Shown: in pieces, positions 1-5,097 of the stretch
How positions within the stretch are numbered: position 1 is the stretch's first letter
Layout: each line of letters opens with the position of its first letter
NCBI GenBank assembly: GCA_964513095.1
Contig: CAZELH010000046.1
Span: 1-5,474, forward strand
DNA: 5,474 bases
Reading direction: 5' to 3'
DNA from: JBDKGD01 sp964513095
Lineage (GTDB): Bacteria; Patescibacteriota; Minisyncoccia; UBA6257; 2-01-FULL-56-20
Program-made: the position numbers and the translations under genes
Notes under the pieces: generated by a model
Told to the model about the DNA's origin: nothing
The model's database searches: none
Seen by the model: the letters and a program-made list of their open reading frames with translations, nothing else

Positions 1-615
1 TTCCGCGTAGGGATTTAATTCATAAATTTGCCGAGCGGTGGATTCTACCTTTAATACACCCAGATCAGTTACCCCTGCGCGAATGCGGTTGGTGTTTGAA
101 AGCGCTAATCTATCTAAATCGGCGAGTTTGATGCGTCGAGCACCACCCTGCAAGACTATCGCCAGCGCCACGCTAGACCCAACACTTAATCCCCCAATAC
201 CAACAACGGCATCGTAGTAGAGTTTTTGCTCTTCTCGCGTTATCAGATTCATATTTCGCCCTGTACGAACCGTGAAAAAATCGTCATGGGCAAGGACGTG
301 CGATACTTGCGATCGCCACGGATAATACACCCAACGCCCGTGCGCGTGTAGCGGAGTTTTTTTCTCTATTTCTTTTAGATATGCTTGAAAACTTGCTTCA
401 AAATCCCCTCCGTACACGATACTGGGATTTTGGATGCCGAATAACTCACGAAGCTGTTCCACGTAATCATCGCTCACATTTGCTACCGCTCCACTAGCAA
501 GTAATTTTTCGAATTTTGTGACTTCTGATTTTTTCGAAAGATCAAAAATTGTTGGCGCGTATATACCGTCGAGAGAAGTGCTCGCGTGAGTTAACAATGA
601 TTTTAGCGTGTTCAT
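1..615 (-). CDS. ThiF/E1-like adenylyltransferase, Rv1355c-like (3' end cut by the window)
   Basis: The first 205 residues are readable without a stop from the ATG at 615 to the window edge. Residues 1-130 form an N-terminal region with the segment GRWVYYPWR (93-101). An E1/ThiF-type Rossmann adenylation fold follows: nucleotide-binding loop GIGGLSVG (139-146), acidic LADLD (164-168), SNTNR with the conserved Arg (173-177) and the conserved Lys189. ThiF, MoeB and E1 enzymes use ATP to adenylate a C-terminal or other carboxylate. From memory, the WVYYPWR-type N-terminus joined to this fold marks the Rv1355c-like group, often about 700 aa with a C-terminal nitroreductase domain. That part, and any catalytic Cys, would lie outside the window. 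The gene starts 6 bp after the ligase stop with no Shine-Dalgarno, which suggests translational coupling as the third gene of the lyase operon. The substrate is unknown. The family call is firm; the subgroup is moderately sure. Confidence 0.85.
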   Translation of the reverse strand, partial: MNTLKSLLTHASTSLDGIYAPTIFDLSKKSEVTKFEKLLASGAVANVSDDYVEQLRELFGIQNPSIVYGGDFEASFQAYLKEIEKKTPLHAHGRWVYYPWRSQVSHVLAHDDFFTVRTGRNMNLITREEQKLYYDAVVGIGGLSVGSSVALAIVLQGGARRIKLADLDRLALSNTNRIRAGVTDLGVLKVESTARQIYELNPYAE

Positions 616-621
616 GTAAAT

Positions 622-2157
622 TTATGTGGTTTGAATATATTTTGGTTTTAGGCCTTGCTTAAAGTATTTTGGATCTTGGTAAGGATATAGCACAATGCGC
701 GGAGTTAAGTCTTTATCTATGTGTTTACAAAGAAAATTATACTCCATATTCACCTCTTGAAGAATCTTTACCATATGATCCGTTATTTTTTTTTGAAAAT
801 CATCATCTACCCTTACTGCTTCTCGCAGCTCTATGTTTATCTCTAAAAACTGATCCATCTCTTTTGTGTAATCTTTGCGCATAACAAACCTACCGGTCAA
901 ATATTGACGCGCCAACGAAGTATCAAAGGCATATTTTATATGCTCTGGATAAATGTTTGCGGCATAAAACACCATCGTGTAGTCACTGCGACCATGCAGA
1001 GTGATAATTGGCAAGCGCGAAGATGGTTTTAATTTTTTTCCGATCCCCGCTTCTTTTATCTTTTTGAGATACTCTTCTTGTGGCAATACCAACCCTTCGT
1101 CGTGCACATTAAACCGGATGAGCGGAATACCGGAGTTGGCTGTATAGACTAATTCTTTGTCTACCGTTTCAACATACCGCATGCGTGGATCGTATTGGAA
1201 TATGTAGGGAGTCATGTGCGTTCCAAATAGTTTCTCAGAAACTTTTGGATTGTTTTCTAATACTTCTCGACTGGCAATCGTAAATGGATTTTCGCATCCA
1301 ATGAGCAATGTTTCTGAAGAGCCATAGGTGTTGAAAATTGCATCACTGCCGATAATCCCCTCTATATATTTGCGCCAACTTTCACTAAACCCTTCACTAC
1401 AAAACAGCAGTTTTGTATTGTGTTTTTTCCAATCAATTCCCAATTTTACACCACTTTCTACTACATCTTTCATAAAAAATGGGTGCCCCGCCATAACTAC
1501 TTGCTCATGGAAACGGCCTTGCTCTTTTACCACCGCCAAAACCTGATCTTTATTATTCCCTACACTCGCCACTGTTATGGGGTGTCCTTTCACCGACACA
1601 AGCCACGTAGGGAGTGTGGTAGCGATTCCCGACACGTAGACACCCATTGGAAACCCAATGACAAATAGTGTGGATTTTTTATCGGTGCCAAATAAATTTT
1701 TATATAAAAATTCGTGATACAACCCCGCCTCAACATCGGCAAAGGGTGCTCGGGGCCACATAGTTGGCGCGCCAGATGTCCCTGATGACATCGCAATCAG
1801 CGAGCTCTTTTCTATTTTTCCGTCAAAACACCGCTCGTGAACTGGATACTGACTGATGTAATTCTTCTTATCGGTATACGGGAGTTTTGCAAAATCGGAT
1901 GGAGTTTTTATCGTTGCTGGATTGACTCCGTTCTTGCGCAAAAAATCACGGTAAGCTGGTACTCGCGTGGCGGCTTCTTGAAACAACGTGAGCGCTCTTT
2001 GAAATCCTTCTTTTTGTAGTTGGGCGTCAGAAAGCGTGCGTAGTTTTTTTTCGTATTTTGCGATATCGGCGCGCAAAAATCCTTGCATCGGCGATGGATG
2101 GGCACTTTCTCCGGTAAAGAATTTTTTTTCACTTGCGAGCGGTTTACGTCCAGACAT
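622..2157 (-). CDS. PaaK-like adenylate-forming ligase (phenylacetate-CoA ligase family)
   Basis: A 511-residue ANL-superfamily protein, somewhat longer than the roughly 430-450 aa of typical PaaK. The VPAYR segment at 66-70 and the TPSDFAKLPYTDK segment at 85-97 are the usual PaaK N-terminal signature. The phosphate-binding A3 motif is SSGTSGAPT (124-132), A5 is NTYGSSE (276-282), the A7 acidic position lies in HDEG (352-355), and the A8 hinge is HGRSDYTMVFYAANIYP (388-404). A C-terminal Lys504 or Lys506 (GLKPKYIQ) is a candidate A10 catalytic lysine. Family members activate aryl or other acids as acyl-adenylates, usually then to CoA thioesters. The enzyme should be cytosolic; no signal or membrane segment is seen. 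The start lies 4 bp after the lyase stop. An AAGGAGG at 2184-2190 is 26 nt upstream, too far for a normal ribosome site, so coupling is more likely. By context the substrate could be the lyase product, but specificity cannot be read from sequence. Confidence 0.9.
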   Translation of the reverse strand: MSGRKPLASEKKFFTGESAHPSPMQGFLRADIAKYEKKLRTLSDAQLQKEGFQRALTLFQEAATRVPAYRDFLRKNGVNPATIKTPSDFAKLPYTDKKNYISQYPVHERCFDGKIEKSSLIAMSSGTSGAPTMWPRAPFADVEAGLYHEFLYKNLFGTDKKSTLFVIGFPMGVYVSGIATTLPTWLVSVKGHPITVASVGNNKDQVLAVVKEQGRFHEQVVMAGHPFFMKDVVESGVKLGIDWKKHNTKLLFCSEGFSESWRKYIEGIIGSDAIFNTYGSSETLLIGCENPFTIASREVLENNPKVSEKLFGTHMTPYIFQYDPRMRYVETVDKELVYTANSGIPLIRFNVHDEGLVLPQEEYLKKIKEAGIGKKLKPSSRLPIITLHGRSDYTMVFYAANIYPEHIKYAFDTSLARQYLTGRFVMRKDYTKEMDQFLEINIELREAVRVDDDFQKKITDHMVKILQEVNMEYNFLCKHIDKDLTPRIVLYPYQDPKYFKQGLKPKYIQTT

Positions 2158-2161
2158 TTTT

Positions 2162-3811
2162 TTAGATTGCAGTGAACGGAAGTCCTCCTTTTACCAAAGA
2201 AACCATTGCGGGTAAATCGTGAATTAAAACACGGTCATCGGTAACTGCCGGAAATGTACGGCGCACGGTCTCGAATAAATCTTTTGAGCTTTCGCATAAT
2301 TTTGCTTCAACATTCGAGCAATCTACTGCTTGCGACAATGTAATGAGTTCAATCGCGAGCAACACCGAAAGATTGTCAACTACTTTTGCGGCGATTAATG
2401 CACCATCCGTTCCCATACTTACCACATCTTGGTTATCTGCATTTGTTGGAATTGAGTGCACGGTATGAGGAAACGCAAATGTTTGATTTTGAGCAGCCGT
2501 TGAGGTGGCTACAAATTGTAATCCTTGGAGCGCCAGTGTTAATCCTGGCTTTTTTAAATTCAAAAACGGAGGGAAGAATTGATTGACGTGGGCGCTCAAA
2601 AAGAAATTTACTCGACGCTCTGAAAGCATTGATAGTTTTGTTAATGGAATTTTTAATTGATCCATTGCGACGGCCACATAATCACCATGAAAATTACCGC
2701 CGTGTAAAAATTCTCCATTTTCCGCGTCAACAATTGGATTATCGGTTACTGAATTGATTTCTGTTGAGATCTGGCTTCGCACGTTCGTCAATGTATCTAC
2801 TAGCGGTCCTAAAATCTGCGGGATGCATCGAAATGAGTAGAATTCCTGCACACCTACCGGCACTTTATATAATGTTTTTTGCACATGAAACTTCTGCTGA
2901 AATTGTTCGCGATTTCGAAGCAATTTCGATGACTTCAAAAATGTTCGAAGTTGTGCGGCTACTGATACCTGTCCAGTATGTGGTCGAACACCGTGAAGCG
3001 TTTCGGAAATACAATCCGAAAATCCATGCACCAACTCAAGCGCCAATGCTCCGGAACGATGCGCGATATTTACCAGAGAAGTTGCGCGTACACACACAAT
3101 AGATGCGATCGCCGCCATCACTGACGTTCCGTTAATGAGCGCTAATCCCTCTTTTGGTTTTAATGTGTACGATACAGGCATATGCGTTGCCTTTAAGGCA
3201 TCTTTTACCGGCATCACCTTTCCCTTGTACCAGACTTCTCCCTCGCCGATAACGGCAAGTGCGATATGGGCAAGTTGCACTAAGTCACCACTGGTACCAA
3301 CAGCACCATGTTCGGGAATGATTGGCACAATACGATGATTAATAAAAGATTCCAGCCGATACACTAAATCCATAGATACTCCGGAATATCCCTTTAGCAT
3401 CGTGTTTAAACGAACAACCATTGCGGCAATTGCGTATTCACGATCGATTGGATTTCCAATACCCACCGCATGACTACGAATTAAATTTTCTTGCAATACA
3501 GCCAGATCATCTCGACCAATAATATGAGATGCCATTGGGCCAAACCCCGTGTTTACTCCATACACGATTTTTTCCTTCATCTCGTCTTTAATAAACTGAT
3601 GTGCTTTTTGAATGCGTTCAACCACGTCACCCGACACGCGAACGCGAACTTTTGGATCTGTGGCTACCAAATGAACCTGATCAACAGTAAGTGTATCGCC
3701 GGTTAAAATAATCGTTTTTGGAGATGGTACGCTGGCAGAATTCATTGACAGTGAGTGGTGTTTTAACAAAATTTTTTCGTCAGATTTTTTTGACAGTAAT
3801 TTTTTAGTCAT
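2162..3811 (-). CDS. MIO-dependent aromatic amino acid ammonia-lyase or aminomutase (HAL/PAL/TAL family)
   Basis: The ATG at 3811 gives 549 residues. An in-frame TTG at 3835 would give 557 and an ATG at 3745 would give 527, nearer the usual 500-530. None has a clear ribosome site, and family similarity begins only after the 3745 ATG, so the Lys-rich first 22 residues are doubtful. Numbered from 3811: catalytic Tyr84 in YGVNTGFG, the MIO triad Thr-Ser-Gly 173-175 in AVGTSGDL, Asn227 in LINGT, and Gln322, Tyr325 and Arg328 in VQEFYSFR. The family removes ammonia from His, Phe or Tyr through an electrophilic MIO cofactor; some members are aminomutases giving beta-amino acids. The selectivity pair is Ser113-His114, as in histidases but also in tyrosine aminomutases. 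The histidase QEDHVSM signature is replaced by DNQDVVSM, as in TAL/TAM enzymes, and the histidase Glu (Glu414 in P. putida) is Gln441. Automatic annotation would probably say hutH, but there is no hut context. First gene of the operon; substrate unresolved. Confidence 0.9.
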   Translation of the reverse strand: MTKKLLSKKSDEKILLKHHSLSMNSASVPSPKTIILTGDTLTVDQVHLVATDPKVRVRVSGDVVERIQKAHQFIKDEMKEKIVYGVNTGFGPMASHIIGRDDLAVLQENLIRSHAVGIGNPIDREYAIAAMVVRLNTMLKGYSGVSMDLVYRLESFINHRIVPIIPEHGAVGTSGDLVQLAHIALAVIGEGEVWYKGKVMPVKDALKATHMPVSYTLKPKEGLALINGTSVMAAIASIVCVRATSLVNIAHRSGALALELVHGFSDCISETLHGVRPHTGQVSVAAQLRTFLKSSKLLRNREQFQQKFHVQKTLYKVPVGVQEFYSFRCIPQILGPLVDTLTNVRSQISTEINSVTDNPIVDAENGEFLHGGNFHGDYVAVAMDQLKIPLTKLSMLSERRVNFFLSAHVNQFFPPFLNLKKPGLTLALQGLQFVATSTAAQNQTFAFPHTVHSIPTNADNQDVVSMGTDGALIAAKVVDNLSVLLAIELITLSQAVDCSNVEAKLCESSKDLFETVRRTFPAVTDDRVLIHDLPAMVSLVKGGLPFTAI

Positions 3812-3825
3812 TGGAATAGTGGGGT

Positions 3826-3966
3826 TTAAAAACAAAACAGCGATGCAGGTGCATCGCTGTTTTTGTGATAATTATTGCTGAAAAATGAACCACCTATAAC
3901 TGGTAAAACCCCAGTAAAATCGGAGATAATTCCTCTATTGGGAGACAGTGGGTGTTCAGTAATCAT
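3826..3966 (-). CDS. possible 46-codon leader ORF upstream of the lyase
   Basis: An ATG at 3966 opens 46 codons ending in TAA at 3828-3826. The ATG lies 7 nt after the TATAAT box, so the transcript would be leaderless or nearly so. The peptide starts MITEHPLSPN, has a hydrophobic stretch TGVLPVIGGSFF (18-29) and ends SLFCF. It holds five Phe, one Tyr and two His, including FF at 28-29 and YH at 33-34. It resembles no family I know. Its last dozen codons are written in the terminator hairpin and U-tract, which argues against conserved coding. A ribosome translating it would, however, run through and open the hairpin, so it could act as a sensor in attenuation. It is out of frame with the lyase and is not a lost N-terminus. 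It may be a chance reading frame. Confidence 0.3.
   Translation of the reverse strand: MITEHPLSPNRGIISDFTGVLPVIGGSFFSNNYHKNSDAPASLFCF
3828..3863 (-). terminator. intrinsic terminator hairpin in the lyase leader (candidate attenuator)
   Basis: ACAGCGATGC (3837-3846) and GCATCGCTGT (3851-3860) form a perfect 10 bp stem with a 4-nt loop, and outer A-U pairs can extend it. Read on the minus strand, the stem is followed by TTTTGTTTTT (3837-3828). This is the form of a Rho-independent terminator. It lies after the operon promoter and ends only 17 nt before the lyase ATG at 3811, so it would stop transcription before the first gene unless opened. On the plus strand it is followed by five T residues, but no plus-strand gene needs it. 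Confidence 0.75.
3887..3957 (-). promoter_or_regulatory. structured leader segment, possible sensor or antiterminator element
   Basis: In the minus-strand RNA, GAACACC (3957-3951) can pair with GGUGGUUC (3894-3887) as 7 bp with one bulged G. This closes a domain that contains the hairpin ACUGG/CCAGU with a 7-nt loop (3899-3915). The segment AGGU (3895-3892) is also complementary to the terminator loop ACCU. The pairings were found by eye. No known riboswitch class is recognised: there is no complete T-box motif and the leader is too short for a usual T-box. Confidence 0.25.
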
Positions 3967-3973
3967 TGCTAGT

Positions 3974-4001
3974 ATTATAACAGATTTTTCAAAAAATGCA
4001 A
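3974..4001 (-). promoter_or_regulatory. main candidate promoter of the lyase-ligase-ThiF operon
   Basis: On the minus strand a -35 box TTGCAT (3996-4001) is followed after 16 bp by a perfect TATAAT (3974-3979), preceded by TGT, which makes it an extended -10. Transcription should start near 3967, about 155 nt before the lyase ATG at 3811. It is the best sigma-70-type promoter on this strand and points straight into the lyase operon, so the operon need not depend on read-through from the response regulators. Confidence 0.7.
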
Positions 4002-4017
4002 GTTTTGACCCCCTGTC

Positions 4018-4046
4018 ATTTTAAAAAAGTTATCTGATATTGACAA
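4018..4046 (-). promoter_or_regulatory. second, upstream candidate promoter of the lyase operon
   Basis: The minus strand carries TTGTCA (4041-4046), a 17 bp spacer and TAAAAT (4018-4023): 10 of 12 consensus bases at ideal spacing. Its start point would be near 4011. It lies just after the stop of the receiver gene at 4064 and would give a longer leader containing the downstream promoter. The region is AT-rich, so a chance match is possible. Confidence 0.4.
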
Positions 4047-4063
4047 AATAATGTTTGTGTTCA

Positions 4064-4462
4064 TTATGGCAGGTGTAAAATTTCTTTAACTTTTTTATCT
4101 ACTATCTCCAAATCTTGCGTCTTATCTAGAAAATCTTCCATACCAATATCACGGCTCACCTGTTTATTTTCCCCCGTAAGCCCCGGCCATGGATCTTTCA
4201 TACTGGAAAGGAAACAAATTTTTACATCCTTAGTCTTTTCATTCTGTTTTATCGCCAATGCAACCTCGGTACCATTTGCACCCGGTGGCATATAAATATC
4301 CATCAAAATAAGATCCGGAATAAGATTTTCAGATTTTTCTAAAGCTTCTTTTTCATTTTTGGCAGTTTCTGTTGCAAAACCGGCTTTTTGAAGCTTGAGC
4401 GAAATGATCTCACGAAATGAGTCTTCGTCATCAACAACAAGAATAAGAGGAGGAGTATGCAT
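4064..4462 (-). CDS. single-domain response regulator (CheY-like receiver)
   Basis: A 132-residue protein that is one receiver domain and nothing else. The acidic pocket is Asp11-Asp12 (VVDDED), the phospho-acceptor is Asp55 (LILMDIYMPP), the switch Ser is Ser86 (FLSS) and the conserved Lys is Lys114. Such proteins take phosphate from a histidine kinase and act through protein contacts; no kinase or output domain is in the window. Two features are unusual: Lys114 is followed by Thr rather than the usual Pro, and the distance from Ser86 to Lys114 is 28 residues against 22 in E. coli CheY, so the beta4-alpha4 region is longer. One extra residue sits in the loop after Asp55 (PPGANG). It is a close paralogue of the receiver at 4550-4939, probably from tandem duplication, and lies 87 bp downstream of it. 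The partner is unknown. Confidence 0.9.
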   Translation of the reverse strand: MHTPPLILVVDDEDSFREIISLKLQKAGFATETAKNEKEALEKSENLIPDLILMDIYMPPGANGTEVALAIKQNEKTKDVKICFLSSMKDPWPGLTGENKQVSRDIGMEDFLDKTQDLEIVDKKVKEILHLP

Positions 4463-4489
4463 GTTTACCTATATAGATTAGCGTCTTTG

Positions 4490-4518
4490 TTTATATGCTC
4501 GCAAGAGGAGTGTGTGAA
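4490..4518 (-). promoter_or_regulatory. candidate promoter of the receiver gene at 4064-4462
   Basis: On the minus strand TTCACA (4513-4518), a 17 bp spacer and TATAAA (4490-4495) match 10 of 12 consensus bases. The start point would be near 4483, giving a leader of about 20 nt with only a weak AGG before the ATG. A TATATA at 4470-4475, 7 nt from the ATG, is an alternative -10 but lacks a good -35. The gene may also be read from the promoter of the upstream receiver gene. Confidence 0.45.
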
Positions 4519-4549
4519 AAAATAAGAACACAGAAGTGAGGTAATCGCG

Positions 4550-4939
4550 TCAACCGATATACGTACGAACGTGTTCCAAGAGACTTGATAAATCATCGGT
4601 TTTTCGCAAATATCCCAGAGCGCCAATTTCTCGAGCATAGAGCCTATCGGCTCCTTGGAGTTCTAATTTTGGCTCCCCAAGACTCGTTAAAAACACTACT
4701 CGTACATCGGAGGTTTCTGGCATCGTCTTTAGTTTAAGCATCGTCTCAATACCGGACATCTCCGGCATCTGCACGTCCATTAATATTAACTTCGGTTTGT
4801 ACTGTTTGGCCTTCTCGATCGCTTCCGCTCCGGAACCAGCAGTTAAAATAGTATAGCCAGCGGCTTCTAGTTTTAGTGAAAAAATCTCTAAAAAATCCGG
4901 CTCATCGTCAACAATAAGAATGAGAGGTCGTGGATCCAT
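4550..4939 (-). CDS. single-domain response regulator (CheY-like receiver)
   Basis: With the ATG at 4939 this is 129 residues, one receiver domain. Asp11-Asp12 (IVDDEP), phospho-acceptor Asp55 (LILMDVQMPEMSG), Thr85 (FLTS) and Lys113 are all present, so it should be phosphorylated by a histidine kinase not seen here. As in its paralogue, Lys113 is followed by Thr instead of Pro, and Thr85 to Lys113 spans 28 residues, about six more than in CheY. The start is chosen because it gives the standard receiver N-terminus and because a TGCTATAAT box overlaps the upstream alternative ATG (4951). A GTG at 4993 would add 18 residues but lies upstream of that box. The gene ends in UGA, which must be a stop for the protein to keep receiver length. 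It is divergent from prfA. Confidence 0.9.
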   Translation of the reverse strand: MDPRPLILIVDDEPDFLEIFSLKLEAAGYTILTAGSGAEAIEKAKQYKPKLILMDVQMPEMSGIETMLKLKTMPETSDVRVVFLTSLGEPKLELQGADRLYAREIGALGYLRKTDDLSSLLEHVRTYIG

Positions 4940-4949
4940 AATGCTTTTC

Positions 4950-4979
4950 ATTATAGCACATAGAATCATAGAACCTAAA
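4950..4979 (-). promoter_or_regulatory. candidate extended -10 promoter of the receiver gene at 4550-4939
   Basis: The minus strand has a perfect TATAAT (4950-4955) preceded by TGC, an extended -10. A -35 match is poor (TTTAGG at 4973-4978), which is common for extended -10 promoters. The start point would be about 4943, only a few bases before the ATG at 4939, so the message would be almost leaderless. Confidence 0.55.
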
Positions 4980-5006
4980 ACGTAAATACTCACAATAGAA
5001 TCTCAT

Positions 5007-5036
5007 TTGATTCCGTAAGCTAAAAACTGGTACAAT
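5007..5036 (+). promoter_or_regulatory. candidate prfA promoter
   Basis: TTGATT (5007-5012), an 18 bp spacer and TACAAT (5031-5036) preceded by TGG form an extended -10 promoter on the plus strand. The start would be near 5043, leaving a leader of about 55 nt. No Shine-Dalgarno precedes the ATG at 5098. It faces away from the receiver promoter at 4950-4979, so 4940-5097 is a divergent promoter region. Confidence 0.5.
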
Positions 5037-5097
5037 TGAGCCATTAAATTACTCCGCAACTAAAACCCTACACCCTAGTGGCTAATTACTAATTCTC

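Noticed and set aside
2181..2190. AAGGAGG, a perfect Shine-Dalgarno on the minus strand upstream of the ligase.
   Set aside because: It lies 26 nt from the ligase ATG, too far for a normal ribosome site, and it encodes part of the lyase C-terminus (KGG). It is probably incidental.
669..3706. Plus-strand open frames of 60-112 codons across the operon.
   Set aside because: They lie antisense to strongly conserved enzymes, have no family features and are best explained as shadows.
2162..3811. Lyase as hutH of a histidine-utilisation pathway.
   Set aside because: No hutU, hutI or hutG is adjacent, the histidase Glu is Gln, and the DNQDVVSM segment is of TAL/TAM type. The neighbours are an aryl-acid-type ligase and a ThiF protein.
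3887..3897. GGTGGTTC resembling the T-box antiterminator core (UGGNACC).
   Set aside because: The motif is incomplete, and the leader of about 155 nt is too short and lacks a recognisable Stem I specifier region, so a T-box call is not supported.
3869..3970. Two near-identical 11-mers on the plus strand, taattattgct (3869-3879) and taatcattgct (3960-3970), as repressor operators.
   Set aside because: A 10 of 11 match in AT-rich DNA with no inverted symmetry is too weak, although one copy lies at the predicted transcription start.
4500..4545. GTGT...ACAC inverted repeat between the two receiver genes as a terminator.
   Set aside because: The stem is about 5 bp with a 12-nt AT loop and no following U-tract.
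4550..4552. UGA at the end of a receiver gene, considered as a sense (glycine) codon as in Gracilibacteria/SR1.
   Set aside because: Stopping there gives a normal receiver length and no other gene in the window has an in-frame UGA. The standard code fits.
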